The notes beneath the pieces were generated by a model. That model ran no database searches. It was not told where the DNA came from and worked only from the letters and a program-made list of their open reading frames with translations. Position numbers and translations under genes: made by a program. This document shows, piece by piece, positions 1 through 47,378 of a DNA stretch of 64,000 bases. Numbering within the stretch: position 1 is the first letter of the stretch; each line of letters starts with the position of its first letter. Source of the DNA: Tubiluchus corallicola. Lineage: Eukaryota > Priapulida > Priapulimorpha > Priapulimorphida > Tubiluchidae. Location: NCBI GenBank assembly GCA_030141605.1, contig JAQGDQ010000499.1, positions 1-64,000 of the forward strand, read 5' to 3'.

Positions 1-2
1 CC

Positions 3-34511
<34,509 letters not shown>

Positions 34512-37500
34512 CACAATTTCTGATGTCGTAAAACCTTTTCAGTGCATGCAGACTCTATTATTAGTTGCCCCAAAGTACATACATTTACAAATTACAAAGC
34601 TCAATATGGAGGAAAAGTTTAATTAACAAAATATCTCCAGTGAGGCAAGCAGTTAACAGCAAATAACATGCTTCATTCGGTTTCAGTGCTTAATTGAACC
34701 ATTCGCATCACCTTCCAAAAAGTCAGTTGTTTAGTTAGTTGCTTCATCAGAAGGCCATAACTCAACTAGCAACAGTGTACTTCTCCAAGCCAGTTAAAAC
34801 CCCCATTACAGGTGATGTACTCAGCAAGTGCAAATTGAAACAATCGCAAAGCAGTCACAAGGGATGTCCATAACACAACCATAGCTATGGAATACTTAGT
34901 TTCAAGACAAACCCTACAAGCGCGCACATTTCATTGCAGTTGATGAAAAAAAAGCACCACTCACGTTTAGGCACCCCGGTGATAAATGAGTGACTGTGAA
35001 CCATCCAGTATGAATTAGATCCACTAAAGTGCATAAAGATGTGAAGTGTTTATCCAGTTTCCTTGCAAATGAAGGTGCTTGGAGATGTTTCTACTGATTA
35101 TCGACTGTCTATTGTTGTTTCAGACATATCAATTTGCTGGAATCCCGGTGACGTTGAAAATCCTTAAGATTCCAAGATTTACAGCAAATGCTGTAAATGC
35201 TTATTATTGTTTATATATGCTAGAAACGACAATAATACTTTCACTAGTATTAACCAAGCTGCAAGTACGCGTGATAAATAAAGTACGAAACATTCCAAGA
35301 ATTTAGGTGACTTGGAGTTTAGAGATTTGTATTTTTTAGATACTTATGATATTGTTGTTTTATAAAGAATTTTTGTTGTTGCATTGTTGATACGCTTGTA
35401 TTTAGAAAATAACATATGTGAGCTTGCATACAAAAACCGTCTGTAAGTCGGCATAGTTAAAACTACGTTATGATGCTTCAAAGTAGACTGACCCAAAAAT
35501 TTGGTCAAATCTCAATTTTTCGTATTTTATAAAAACCAACGCTAAATATAATTAACTTATATATATTCTAACATCAAATTATCAAGAAAGTGTTCAAAAA
35601 ATACTAAAAATTTTATTTTATAACTCCTTACCCACTTTCTGCCTAGAAACTAGTACTACAATTGTAAAAAACTCCTATTTTCAAACTCCAGTAGTAGCTC
35701 CTGGCAGCTGTCATTTTGCATCAGGTTTTTTCTGTTGCCAAGCCCAGACCTTCGTCAGGAAGAACCATCTACTGGATTTAAACGTAACTTCAATTTCCTT
35801 TTGTAAAATCCATAGCAACCAACATTTGCGCGGTTGCTAAGTGTTTTGAAGAAACGCGACAAAAAACAGTGGCTAACTTTAACAGTGATTTTCTCAAGAT
35901 TATGTTTTTCAATTAGTAGTCTGTACCTCAACTTCAACATGGATTATCTCGGCTTAGAAATAACATAGAGCGATGAACTTGGTATCAAAAGGATCCCCAT
36001 GAAATGGAGGTTCGGGATATGTGAATAACTTGAAAAGCTTAATGTCGACGCATGGACGATTTTGCTATGCAAGCACACATTTAATAATGATAACAATAAT
36101 AATAGTAACAATAAGTTAATGCATTACACGAAAAATAATGTGCTAAATGTGACGTAGCAGTCATGCAATTTCGTAGAAAGTGACTATCATATAATTATCC
36201 ACAATAACATTGGTTCACATGTAATATATAGCATTTATTTTTGTGTATTCCACACGATCTCTTTTGTACAAAATTGGAGCTACTGTCAAAGTCAATTGCA
36301 CCGTTTGAATACGTGTTTTTATAAATGTTTATTTGAAATAATTGCCTTTGGCAAACAGCAAATAAATACTGATCGAGGCTGCAAAATTTACAGGATGCAG
36401 GTTAACAGGAAACACAAATCTATCACAAAATATACATAACTATTCCAATTGTTAATTAAAATGGTTTGTGAACCAATATATTGCTGTACCAGGTCAAATA
36501 CAATGACGTTCTGTTCATAACTTAGTAGAGAACTAACAGAAAGAAAAACTGATCTGTTTAATTGTGGGTCAAAGTTACTTATATTAAAAAGTAATGTGTT
36601 TGTTTGGTGTAGGTTTGTTAGTCGTTCTTTGAGTTGAATATGTTTGATGATAAACTTATGTATCGAAATAAAGTGAAATGAATTTAATGTAAAAGAATTA
36701 CTAGCTGGACCCAGTAAACTGTTTGGGTGTTGGCAGGCTTGCTTAAAGGCAATATAATGACATCATTTGTTTGACCAAAGCAAAAATCAGGAAAACGTTT
36801 GTAATAAATTTATTGAACAATTATGAACATTTTTTAATGACAATTAAGAAAATATGAACCAGGCACCAGAACCATTTTTAACACTTATGTACAGATGTGT
36901 AATGTATAACTAAATAAAAAAATCACAAATGATCTAATTTTTCCACAATTTTAATCACAATCGTATGCTAATCACATGCAGTGTGTAGCATTTCTGTAAT
37001 TTCTATGTGAAACTTACCTAATCAAATAACGACTAAACTACGAAAAGGGGCTCAAGATTTAAGTAAGTGAGACGGATATGACAAGCAGATGTTTGAGCAA
37101 ATTTTCAAAATGTCTGCTCCTGTGTTGGTAACAGCTGCAAGCAAAGCTTTGTACTAAGCCACAATACCAACACGATTAGCAACGGGAATAAGAAAACTTT
37201 GCTTAAGATATTAAACCAATGAAAAAGACTCAAATCAACTGTAAAGGTCACATGACTGTTGCAGCAAATCTTAAAGAAAGTTTATTTATGAATGAAACTT
37301 TAGCTTTACTCATTTGTTTTGCATGTATACAATCACAAAATAAGTCTAAATCTCTCTAGTTAATGCCCACGTAATTAGATTTTTATACGATCTCCAGAAA
37401 GAGCGTAAAGACATACTCACTTGTGCAAAATTAAACATCACCTCACTTTTAAGCACCTTTTTCATGAGCACTGTTGGCATTCAGGAACAATTCATCAAGT

Positions 37501-37582
37501 GTTCTCCGTTTGCACCAGTGTTGCCATTCAAGTAAACTTCGGTGTCCACTCTTCCACACCAGTACCGGTTTCCAGTAAGACA
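34512..37582. other. Tail-to-tail intergenic region between receptor and XPNPEP3
   Basis: The two genes converge here. AATAAA at 35277-35282 on the plus strand is a candidate receptor poly(A) signal, about 770 bases after the stop. TTTATT at 37281-37286, and again at 36809-36814, are minus-strand AATAAA candidates for XPNPEP3, about 300 and 770 bases past its stop. I see no gene, and no repeat longer than short AT-rich runs. Confidence 0.55.
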
Positions 37583-40500
37583 TCAGCGCCTGCTCTTCTG
37601 TACCAGTTTTTCGATGTCGTCGGGATGCTTGGGACACTTGAAAGACAGCACTTCCGGTACGGTTTGTGAAATGAGCACATCGTCTTCAATCCGTATTCCC
37701 ATACCGCGAAACTCTGGCGGAGCGTTACGGTCATTTTCATTGATATAAATTCCTAACAGAAGAAATGCAAATTAGCATATAATTTTAGTTAACTCTCGCA
37801 CAAATGACTGTACTTTGAACCGAGGACTTAATCACATCCAAGGTCTAGTGTGAACGACCATTCTGGATGACACTATAAACCGGGCAAGCTAAATTTTTGT
37901 AATTTCAGCTTCAACACCTTATTTGCGAAGTAATGTATGCATGATACGTGAACTAGCGCCTGCTGTTGCATTATTAAACAGGCAACTTGGTTAAAGTTCT
38001 TAAAAAACCGGTAAGAATTAATTTTACTGGTACTGCCGCATTGCCAGTTGCCCCTACATCAAATAAGAAAAACTTATGTAACAACGAACCTATTACATTT
38101 GTGTGTGTAAAATACTGAACTATTTGTGTGTAACATTATTGTGTGTTGGAAAGCTTCATAAAGCAAACTCATACCATCAAACAAAAGCCAACATGCAGCT
38201 GTAAAGAGCCAGAGGCGACAAATAATTTTTGCACCTTCTAAAAAGTGTGACTCATTACAGTTGCACCTCCATAATTTTGGAACTACTTTTCGGAACTAGT
38301 TACATTTTTTAACATGTTACTCTTATCACTAGCAGTGGAACTACTTTTCGGAACTAGTTACATTTTTTAACATCTTGCTCCCATTTTTGACACGGCATGT
38401 TGTACAGCAAATGAGCTACAGTTTGTACGTACCGGGTTCTATTGTTATCACCATGCCTGGTTGCAACGGAATACTGCGCGGTATATCAGCTGTGTCGTGT
38501 ATATCCATGCCCAAGTAGTGACTAACATGATGTGGACAGTACGGGTACATAGCCTAAAAATATCACAAGTGACAAACATGTTCAAGGCATTTATACCATT
38601 TTAGAACTGATTAACATAAAATGAATTGTGAGTTGAAAAGAAACCAATTCATATTGTAACAGTCTGTAAGCTCCCCTGAAAGTTACACTGGTGGATCGCG
38701 CTGAACACTCTCATTTTAAATCAAAAGTTATTGATTTTTTTCCATTCCTTAAATGCAGTTACCAAGCAGAGCAATACCACCAATCGGCAGTTTAGAAATT
38801 ACAAGCTACGTACGATTATAAGAATGGCATCGCCCATCAAACAGCAATAAGCCTTTTAACAGTTTCAGCAATTGATGGTGATTGTGAAAAGTTAAGTGTT
38901 CCATACAATACATTCGTGTAAATTTGACAATGCCTCTCAGCCCATTCTATTGTAATAGTAACAGTTTTAACATGTTTTAACAGCTAGCTATAACCTTACC
39001 TAGTTCATTTTTCTAGTTCCAAGCAAGATCCTGCTAGTAAATCACTCTAAGCACAGAGTAATGCATAGTTAAGTAAAGTCCACGTAAAACAACTGAAGTT
39101 AATGAACTGATGCAACAGACGGCTTTGCTTTACCCACACACCACGTGGCGGTTGTAGTTAAGACGTGTTGCTGTGGTACACGTAAACTTTGACCTACAGC
39201 AACAGCGCGTGCACATAGCAAAGCTGTGAAAAGGCTTATCACCGAGAATGTCTATAGCCCATAGCCCAGATGACTCGGCTATCAAACTTAGACTGAAAAA
39301 ATGCATATACCATCATGTTATTGTCCCACATGCTTGTTTTTGACAACTGCTAAGTTTGGCTTCTCTGGGGTCTCACAAAACTACATCATTTGTGAGTTTT
39401 ACGAATGTATTATAACCTATTAAAGCATATACATTGTATAAGAATAATTGTTGAAATAGGCCTAACAAAATCACTTTTACCTTTAACAGTTCATTTCCCG
39501 AATAATGGTTGGGTATAATACTGAAATGTTGCAGCTTTTCACCTATACTCAGACACATCTCCCTGTATAAGAAATCTAAGGAAATCCCAGCTCGACTCAT
39601 GTCTATACACATGTTCTGTACATCTAAGATGGCTTCGTAAAGTTCCCGCTGCACTCGACTGAAACGAGCTAACAAAATGCGAACATAATGTGCATGATAT
39701 ATACCTTGCAAGGAACGAAAATACAAAATACAGTTTGAAGCAGCAAAACAGTTACTGTGCTGTCGAATATTTTTAATTAAAGTTTAACTAAGATTAAATA
39801 TGATCAATGACAATAAGCCATCTATAAAACACAATTTAATGTACAGCAAGCCAAATATAACGAACACCATTTGACTCTTTCAATTATATACTATTTTAGT
39901 AGTTTTATCATAGGAAATTTTATAATTAGCATTCATGTCAATTCACACTGCAAAAGAACCCTGTGCAAACCGACTGCAAATTAGCAACTTTAGTGTTCAG
40001 ACTGCAAACAGGCCCGAGTCTCCATTTACATGTGCAAGAAGCAAATCTGGACAGACAGTCAGAATGCTAGCTGCTCTCTTGTTGAAATGTTAGATACAGG
40101 TAATTATAAATCTATGACTGTTACTTGTGCAAAGTAATGCACTGCATGCAGCAGTACTGACTTACCATTTACTGGCCAAGTGCGGGTTACATCACTACTG
40201 TAGCCAAAATATTCGCAACCGGAATCCATAAGAACTACTTCACCATCTTGAATAAGCTGAAAAGGAAAATTAGCACTGACCAGTTGGTAAAGACAGACAT
40301 TCTTATCACCTACATAAAAAATTGCTTGTAGCAGAATTAGTTTCAAATGTGCTACTCTTAAAAAACCAGACAAAAAGCTAAATAATAACAATAATAAACT
40401 GTCCGCTTTCTTAATGGATACTTCATTTGTTAAATACCTGATTATTATGTGTGTAGTGGATCGTGTTTGCACGAGCACCTCCTGCGACAACCGGAGGGTA

Positions 40501-43500
40501 AGCAAGGTAACTGGCACCTCGAACTCTGCATTCGTACTCCATTCTTGCCCACAAGACGTGCTCATCCACCTAAACATGCATATACTTGCTCAGTTCTTTG
40601 ATCGAGAAACAAAAGAACCATGCCCCTTGCAAAGAAAACAAAAAAACACTTTGCCAATAAATTTATTATTATGTAGGATTATTTAAGCAGTATGCCAGCT
40701 TGTGTTGCTAAAAATGCAGACAAACAGAATAACCGTGACGTGACTTGACAAAAAATGTTAAACAACATCAAGCCTGGTTAACGGATGGATGCGTGACAAC
40801 TTGGAAAACTGCAGCTTCTGTTTGCAGTATTGAGGATGCACAGTATATATGCAAAAATGTGACAAAGTCAAGTTTGCAAGTTTCATTGCGGAAATTGGGT
40901 CTATCCTGACAATTACCAACAAACAAGTGTTTTAGAAGTTTTTAAGAAGAGCTGATTTGTACAATAAACAAGACATCACTCAAACATTCCACTTGATATG
41001 CAGATCAGAAAGTAATCATGTAAAAACACATTCATTGAACACAGAATGGAGCCCTTATGTACTGTCTCAGAGAAGGTATTAGAAACACAAAATGGCGCAC
41101 AATTAGCCGACACAGTTTTCTAGTGTATGTAAGTCAGAATATCTACTCATACATTAAATCTGCACTCAGAGTGTAAGCATGATCTTTAAGCATAAAATGT
41201 TTGCCTACAGGCATAATAAAATAACGAAATATGTGTTATTTTGTCTTACTAATAAGTTATTGTGACGAAATCTTCAGTTCTGTTTAACAAATCAGTAAAT
41301 GTTAAAGTGTTCTAAAGCAACAGCCCAGATGGTCTAGTAAAAACGGCACTCGACTTGTAATTCAAAGGCTTTCGGTTCAAATCTAGTTTTGTTCCTAACA
41401 AGATTATGAGCATTAGTATATTACCTGAGGAAATGATGACTTCATAACTTCAATAAAACCTTCAGATGAAATTGCACATGCTCGTCGCATCAGTTCCTGT
41501 TCAGCAAGCGATTTCACCAACCTCAAGTTCTGTATAAGCGGCTTACAGGACTCTATAAAAACATGTTTCTCTTCATTCACAAACTGCCTGATCACGTTAT
41601 TATGCAGATGCATGTTCGTAGGAGTGATGAAATCGTACCAGATTGCAAACTTTCGCTGCGACCGTTTCAAATACGCTTTCAAATATTTCTCTAGTTCTTC
41701 AAATTCTAAAGCCTGATCTACACCAGTCAACACCAGGGAGCCATCCACTCCAGCTCGCGGGCCATCCCACAATTCTCGGCTCGTATTACGCGGTGGCACA
41801 AACAACGTGCTTATGTTTTTCGTCCGGGTTGCTTCGATGAGCAGAACGCTTCCAGGCTCTAAAAAACCGGAGAGGTACCAGAAGTCCGTGTTTTGTCGGA
41901 ATACGTAGGGAATATCATTGGTCATGTAAGAGCGAGTTGCGCCAGGGATCAGGATTATGTGATGGTTCACATCCTGCTGTTTAGTCATTGTGTGCTCAAG
42001 AACTAACTCGATTAACCGCTGCCGTCGCTGGCTGATAAAAAAAATAAAATTTTGTTATAAACTGGTTAATGTTAAAGTATATATATATATATATAATAAT
42101 ATATATATAATAATAATAATATAATATATAATAATAATATATATATAATATATAATAATCTTTATTTGCCATTAAAATACATTGATAATCACTGATAAAA
42201 ACTTTACAGAGATAAGCAATCAGTGTTAGTTAATAAAAACTTACACTGCTGAAGGCAAATGCGTCAGTGCAATCTAAACTACTGTGCAGTAATGACGAAT
42301 AAAATCAAACATATTTACAACTATGCACAAAAAAATGAAAAAAACACTATAATTTAATTAATATGACCGTGGGTACATGAATTCTGAATTAGTGTGTATG
42401 TTGTCGTACTGGTATTTCATATCTGGTTAATATTAGTGATTTTAATTTTGTTTTAAATGCTGATAGGGACTTGATTTGTTTAACCTGTAATGGTAGAGAA
42501 TTCCAAAGTAAAATTGCTTGTTTGATTACAGAGTTCGTTCCATAGTGGGTATTTGTCCTAATTTGTTTTAGATTGCTTGTTCTGGAATTAACGATAGGAT
42601 TTGGAAAAAAGGTAAATCTGTTATTCTGGAATGGTTTGCTGATGTTGTTAATGTATTTAAATATAAAAAGCAGAGTAAAATATTCTTTGTGTGCTTCAAT
42701 GATTGGGAATTTTAAAGTTTTTCTCAGGTTAGTTGTTGAAGCTTTGAATTTTCGTCTACCAGCCTTATGTTTGTATGAGTACCCAGCTATCAATCTCAAT
42801 GCATAGTTTTAAAGGAGGTTTAATTTTAAGTAATTTTCTCTTTTGGTTTTTTGAAGTAGCGTACATCCATATAAGAAGTGTGGTAGAACTAAAGTTTTAT
42901 ATATTAGTGTTTTAGTTTCCTTTGTTAGTTTCCCTTTAACTTGTCGGAGATATGATGTGCTAGATGCCATTTTTGTGTATATGTTATTAAAGTGTTCATC
43001 CCATGAAAGATTATTGTCTACCTGTATGCCCAGGAATTTAACATTGTTAGTTTGTTTGATTACAGCATTATCTATTGTCAAAGTGGTTGATGATGCATCA
43101 TTAGTATTTAATGAGGGTGACAGTATCATGAATTCTGTTTTGTGTAACATGTGTAAAAGATAGACATCTTCCAAAGTTTACACATGTAAAAGATAGATAT
43201 CTTCCAAAGTTTACACGTGTAAAAGATAGGTATCTACCAAAGTTTATACGTGTAAAAGATAGAAATCTTCCAAAGTTTACACGTGTAAAAGATAGACAAC
43301 TTCTAAAGTTTACAGTGTGTAAAAGATAGACATCTTCTAAAGTTTTTAAGATTTGGAAGCCCAATGATTAAAGATTTCTCAATATTTCATCTGAATATCC
43401 TTTGTTCAATAAGCTAATCACTGATCAAAGTCTCTACATTTTGTAAAAATTAAGCAAAACAGTAAATATGTGTCAGCAAACCAAACTGGTTTATAAAAAT

Positions 43501-45836
43501 ATATCATAAAAATTTAATTTAAATTTAATAAATTTATTTTAAAATGCAAATACAATATATAGAAACAATGAAAAAATAGGCTGTTAATAAAAAGTGCAAT
43601 TATCGCTTGGCTGGTTTTTTTAGCTTAGAGGATTGACCTTGATAACAAGATAGATTTTGATCCCAACACAACCATTTACATTAAGGTTTCGCTGCTGAGT
43701 AGTGTATCATATCGTATAAAAACATTTCAGTATATTAAAAATTGTTGGGATAGCTGGTTAGTACTTATGTATCAAGACGCAACTGATTAAATAACTTCAA
43801 CTTAGGTATCAATTACTTGCGAATCTTGAAAACATTTTCAGATATTAGCGAGTTATGATTGTGGCACTAATAGTACTTTTCAGCTACTGCGTACAATGTA
43901 CTTGCCTATTGTGGCACTAATAGTACTTTTCAGCTACTGCGTACTTGCCTATACTCCAGTTTTGATATCCCCGGAGTGACCTCCATCCCATGGAGCAAGT
44001 GTGGATGCGTGTGTGGAGCTGGTTGTCCATATGGACGTAGCGGCTTGCTCAGCTGACCGTGAGTTGGAATAATTTGAATTTCTTTAATTTCTCCAGGATC
44101 TTTTGCATGGCAATTTACGTGATTTACACAGAATGCCCTCTGCAGCAGGCTAGCACCTGTAAAGTAACATATTCAAACATAAATTTATTAACATTTTACA
44201 TTGTATCAAGGCCTGAAAGCCAGTATCTGATATAAGTACAAACTGTTCCAGCTCTGGCTGCCTGCTTACTCAAGTCGGATTTTAACTTTTACTAGTTTTG
44301 TAACATAATCAAGCCATGAAGGAGAATATACTTCGCAACAATTTCAGTAGCATTTTGCTGTAATTTCTCTCGAGGTCACCAACAGCCAGCTTTTAATCAA
44401 TGGCTCATTTTGGTACGCATTTTCTGACTTCATTGAACATTTTGAGAGATCGAGATGCCATCTACAATGTCAGCCTCTATATCTAAATGCTGCAAAAATT
44501 TGCTTGTTCACATCAAGACAACTATATGTAGTCTACTGCCTAAAACTGGTACTCAAAAAAAACAATTCACGTGCCAAAGCCTAAGATGAAGGAGAGAACA
44601 AAGAAAGTGCTTTTGTTATTATATCTAGAACTAGGACAAGGAGATTATCCATTTTATCTTATACATTCAAGGTTATTTGAAAGACCAACGATTTGCAAAT
44701 TCACCGATTTCGCCACATGTCCACGCATGGATGCTTGAAGTGCATCTATTTCTATCTATAACGTTTTTTAATGTTTACTTACTTAGTTATGTTGTCACAT
44801 TTACACCACCACATTCAATTCAGCAGTTTCAGCTGTTTTGTCAGCTGCAAAAACTACCTAAACTATCCGAACCTCATTTATTGCAGCATAAATATTATAA
44901 CATTTCAATAAATGAACATCTAAGTCTCTATTTATAAAAACATACTTTAAGTAAGGCTACTTAAAGATATAAATGAATGGAACATAGATAAATTACTACT
45001 GACCAGGATGTATGTTAACAAGCTGTTGAAACTAAAAATATAATTAAAGACGAATGAACAGTAAAGGCAAGTTGACGTAAAAGGTATTTGGTGTGATTCG
45101 TAAAACAAGTTGATTGTGTTGTTGATCTCCCAAACAGACACTTTTTATTGATGTCTAAGAGGATCGAGCGTATCCACGATATTAAGTTTACAATATGCCC
45201 AGTGTACCATCAGACGCAGACATAGACATTTTTATTTATCTCCTCATTTACACCAGTATACAAATTGACTGTTATTTTTATAGTTATTGATTAAAAAGGA
45301 TAAATTACGCATAAAGGAAAGAGTTAAGGGGGGGTGCAGGAGAAAGGGTAGCGAAAGACCAATTGCCAAAAGAATTGGTCATCGAGTCAGCTACCCTTGG
45401 ATCCAGAAATATAGACGCCACCCTTAGACGCAGATACAGGAATTGCCCAAGCCATTTCAAATAGATAAAAGTAGTGCAGTTAATGCAGTGATTTACGGAC
45501 TACAGTTTATTTATGATTATTAATTGTTAATAAATATCATTAATTTCATTGAATGTGGGACATCCACTCAATAAGAAATATCTGCGATAAAATTACTGTG
45601 CACCACACAGTAAAAACACAAAACTTTATGTTTAAAACAAAAATGCCTTACCAAACAATGAGTTTATTTCTAATAAGTTAAAAATTCTAATCTTCAAAGC
45701 CGACCTTATACTTAATAATTTCGTCATGGAAGCTGCCATTTCTATTGGTTGTAGTGAAAAAAGTCGCAGAAGACGCAGCAAAAATATTACTGAATTCTCG
45801 TATTCTTCGTGCGCATCTTCTCAAAATAGTTGACAT
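37583..45836 (-). CDS. XPNPEP3: Xaa-Pro aminopeptidase 3, mitochondrial type, complete
   Basis: This is a metallopeptidase of the M24B family that removes an N-terminal residue preceding proline. The animal orthologue acts mainly in mitochondria on processed presequences. Exons in transcript order: 45836-45791, 44156-43949, 42031-41425, 40569-40438, 40256-40166, 39668-39481, 38553-38433, 37752-37583. All phases match, giving 520 residues against 507 in human. The start [15 protein letters not shown] is an Arg-rich presequence. Family blocks follow: [25 protein letters not shown] and [16 protein letters not shown]. The metal-ligand segments are intact: [21 protein letters not shown] (two Asp), [15 protein letters not shown] (His), ITIEPG (Glu) and MGIRIEDDV (Glu). 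The intron after 43949 has a GC donor. Confidence 0.95.
38279..38385. repeat. 58-bp direct duplication
   Basis: GGAACTACTTTTCGGAACTA followed by GTTACATTTTTTAACAT is present twice with a period of about 58 bases, in the last XPNPEP3 intron. Confidence 0.9.
41318..41395 (+). repeat. tRNA-Thr(UGU)-like relic, possible SINE
   Basis: GATGGTCTAGTAA (41328-41340) resembles an A box, CTTGTAA an anticodon loop with TGT, and GGTTCAAATCT (41374-41384) a B box. The anticodon stem (CTCGA against TTCAA) and the T stem are broken, so it is not a functional tRNA gene. It lies in XPNPEP3 intron 3. Confidence 0.4.
42080..42160. repeat. AT/AAT microsatellite at LINE 3' end
   Basis: Runs of TA and TAA repeats directly adjoin the 3' tail of the minus-strand LINE fragment. 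Microsatellite-like tails of this kind are common at non-LTR element ends. Confidence 0.85.
42160..43140 (-). pseudogene. Non-LTR retrotransposon fragment, RT C-terminus, one nonsense codon
   Basis: Minus-strand translation shows [59 protein letters not shown] and [13 protein letters not shown], in the order seen in LINE ORF2 C-termini. A TAA at 42809-42811 interrupts an otherwise open frame, sitting where a Gln codon would be expected before NYALRLI. The reading frame ends at 42389, and a short 3' UTR runs into the AT microsatellite. The 5' part of the element is absent: the fragment stops at a 33-bp tandem array. It lies in XPNPEP3 intron 2, same strand as the gene. Confidence 0.85.
43140..43345. 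repeat. 33-bp tandem array, about 6 copies
   Basis: The unit is GTGTAAAAGATAGACATCTT followed by CCAAAGTTTACAC, with small variants (ATGT, TAGG, AACTTCT). It abuts the truncated 5' side of the LINE fragment. Confidence 0.92.
43612..43682 (+). repeat. tRNA-Ile(GAU)-like relic, possible SINE
   Basis: TTTAGCTTAGAGGATTGACC, then TTGATAA as an anticodon loop and GATTTTGATCCCAAC as a T-arm and B-box-like block, give tRNA order, but the stems are degenerate. It lies in XPNPEP3 intron 2. Confidence 0.35.
43857..43948. repeat. 50-bp duplication of the XPNPEP3 exon 2 donor region
   Basis: GTGGCACTAATAGTACTTTT then CAGCTACTGCGTAC is present twice (43861 and 43911). The copy nearest the exon includes the GC splice donor. 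The farther copy carries the same TAGGCAAGTAC string on the minus strand. Confidence 0.88.
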
Positions 45837-47378
45837 TTTGGAGCAAGTTTTACAAGTTACAAGCAATTTCAAATAATTTATTGTGTCTCAATTATAAGAC
45901 AAATTCAAAATAACATATTATTTGTTGACAGGCTAATGCGCATGTAGTTGTTGAAACAAAAATGAAGATAAAAAGCCAATAAGAACATAGTGACATCTTC
46001 TGACCTTCATGATAATTTTTAATTAAGGAATAATATTGAAATTTTTACATCGAACATTCTAGCTTTTATAAATTTATGTTATTTTAAGTTTTTTCATAAT
46101 CGCAAATTTAAACATTATAATTATTATAGACAACTAAGCCATGAATGATGTTTTTTCATGCTGTCCTCAAGCAAACTACGTGTTTTTGATGAAACATTTT
46201 TGCCAATCAGACTAGTTACCATACAATTTAAAATATTGAATGCCGAGCTTTAGTCGATGATAGCCGTTGGTACAGAATGTCAGTTAGTGTGATACTAACC
46301 TTAAGCTGCAGCTTGAGGTTCTATTCAAACAGTTAATATTCAATTTTCCTATTAAAATTTACCATAGAAACACAAGTCACACAACATTTGCAAATATAAA
46401 AAATTTAATTGTTTTATTAAAATACAATTTGAAAATTACGTAAGAAGATTCATACACATAAACAGCACACAAAGTTTTTCAAGTACTAACATTACTAAAA
46501 CAATGAATGAAATTCCACAATTATTATTTTCTAGTGCTAGAAAAATTGTGCACATATTACAGAAAGTTACAGTAACCGCATAATTTCACTTTTTCAAAGG
46601 CATCACCTATTAATATTAATCATTTTTAATAAACAAAAAGCAACAGCATAATTATGACGCTACCATGTCAAAAAACTGTGTTATAAAATCACAGTACAAT
46701 AATTTTGGGAGCAAGTATTAATGAAAAATTCAGTCAACGTTAAGACTGCTGTGCGAGGCAAAAGCCAGCAACAAAGTTATAAAATTAAAATCTTTCGTCA
46801 TTGTAAGAAACCCTGTCACTAGTCTTTTACTCCATTTATTAACTAATAAAATTAGACAAAACTAGTAAAATTACAACATGTTTGATAAGTAGAATCGACT
46901 TTAAACAAAAGCGCTAAAACAAAACAAATGAAATTCCATGCACAAGATTCTAGGAAACTATTATGAGGCCGAGTTATTAAATAAATATGATTTTGTGGTC
47001 TCAAAATCATTTACAGCACACGACTGACAAAAAACCAATTTACAGAACTTTGAGAAAGCCACAATGGTAACAGAAACAACTAGGTGAAAAGTGAAAAATT
47101 TTACCAACATTTCCATCTGCATCAAAAAAACAAGTAAAAACATATACAATTATGAAAAGTACATAAATACAATTAAGAAATACTTAAGAAATTTTTGAGA
47201 TAAATATTCAAACTTATACAAGCAACAGATGAAATGGGTGAGGCAATGATTTACAATAATTACAGGTAAGAATCAATCGAACGCAAAACATTTACAAAAA
47301 GCCATAATATCACTGTTGTTGATATTATGCACAGGTGAAATGAACATGTTTACATAATGAAAAATGAACAAAGAGCTC
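45837..47378. other. Spacer between XPNPEP3 start and TK1 stop
   Basis: Both flanking genes are on the minus strand, so this 1.5-kb stretch should hold the TK1 3' UTR and the XPNPEP3 promoter. TTTATT at 46835-46840 is a minus-strand AATAAA and a candidate TK1 poly(A) signal. No TATA box or other promoter motif stands out. The rest is AT-rich without recognised features. Confidence 0.5.

Noticed and set aside
41318-41395. Functional tRNA-Thr gene
   Set aside because: The internal promoter boxes and anticodon loop are recognisable, but the anticodon and T stems do not pair.
41413-41988. ATG at 41988 as the start of the aminopeptidase
   Set aside because: The frame is open upstream to a splice acceptor at 42031. 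Conserved PHLL and EVTPG blocks lie in an upstream exon that joins in phase.
45704-45836. Longer XPNPEP3 first exon ending at an AAG/gtcggc donor
   Set aside because: The phase does not fit the exon 2 acceptor. The TTCA/gtaata donor at 45790 fits phase 1 and gives a short exon like that of human XPNPEP3.
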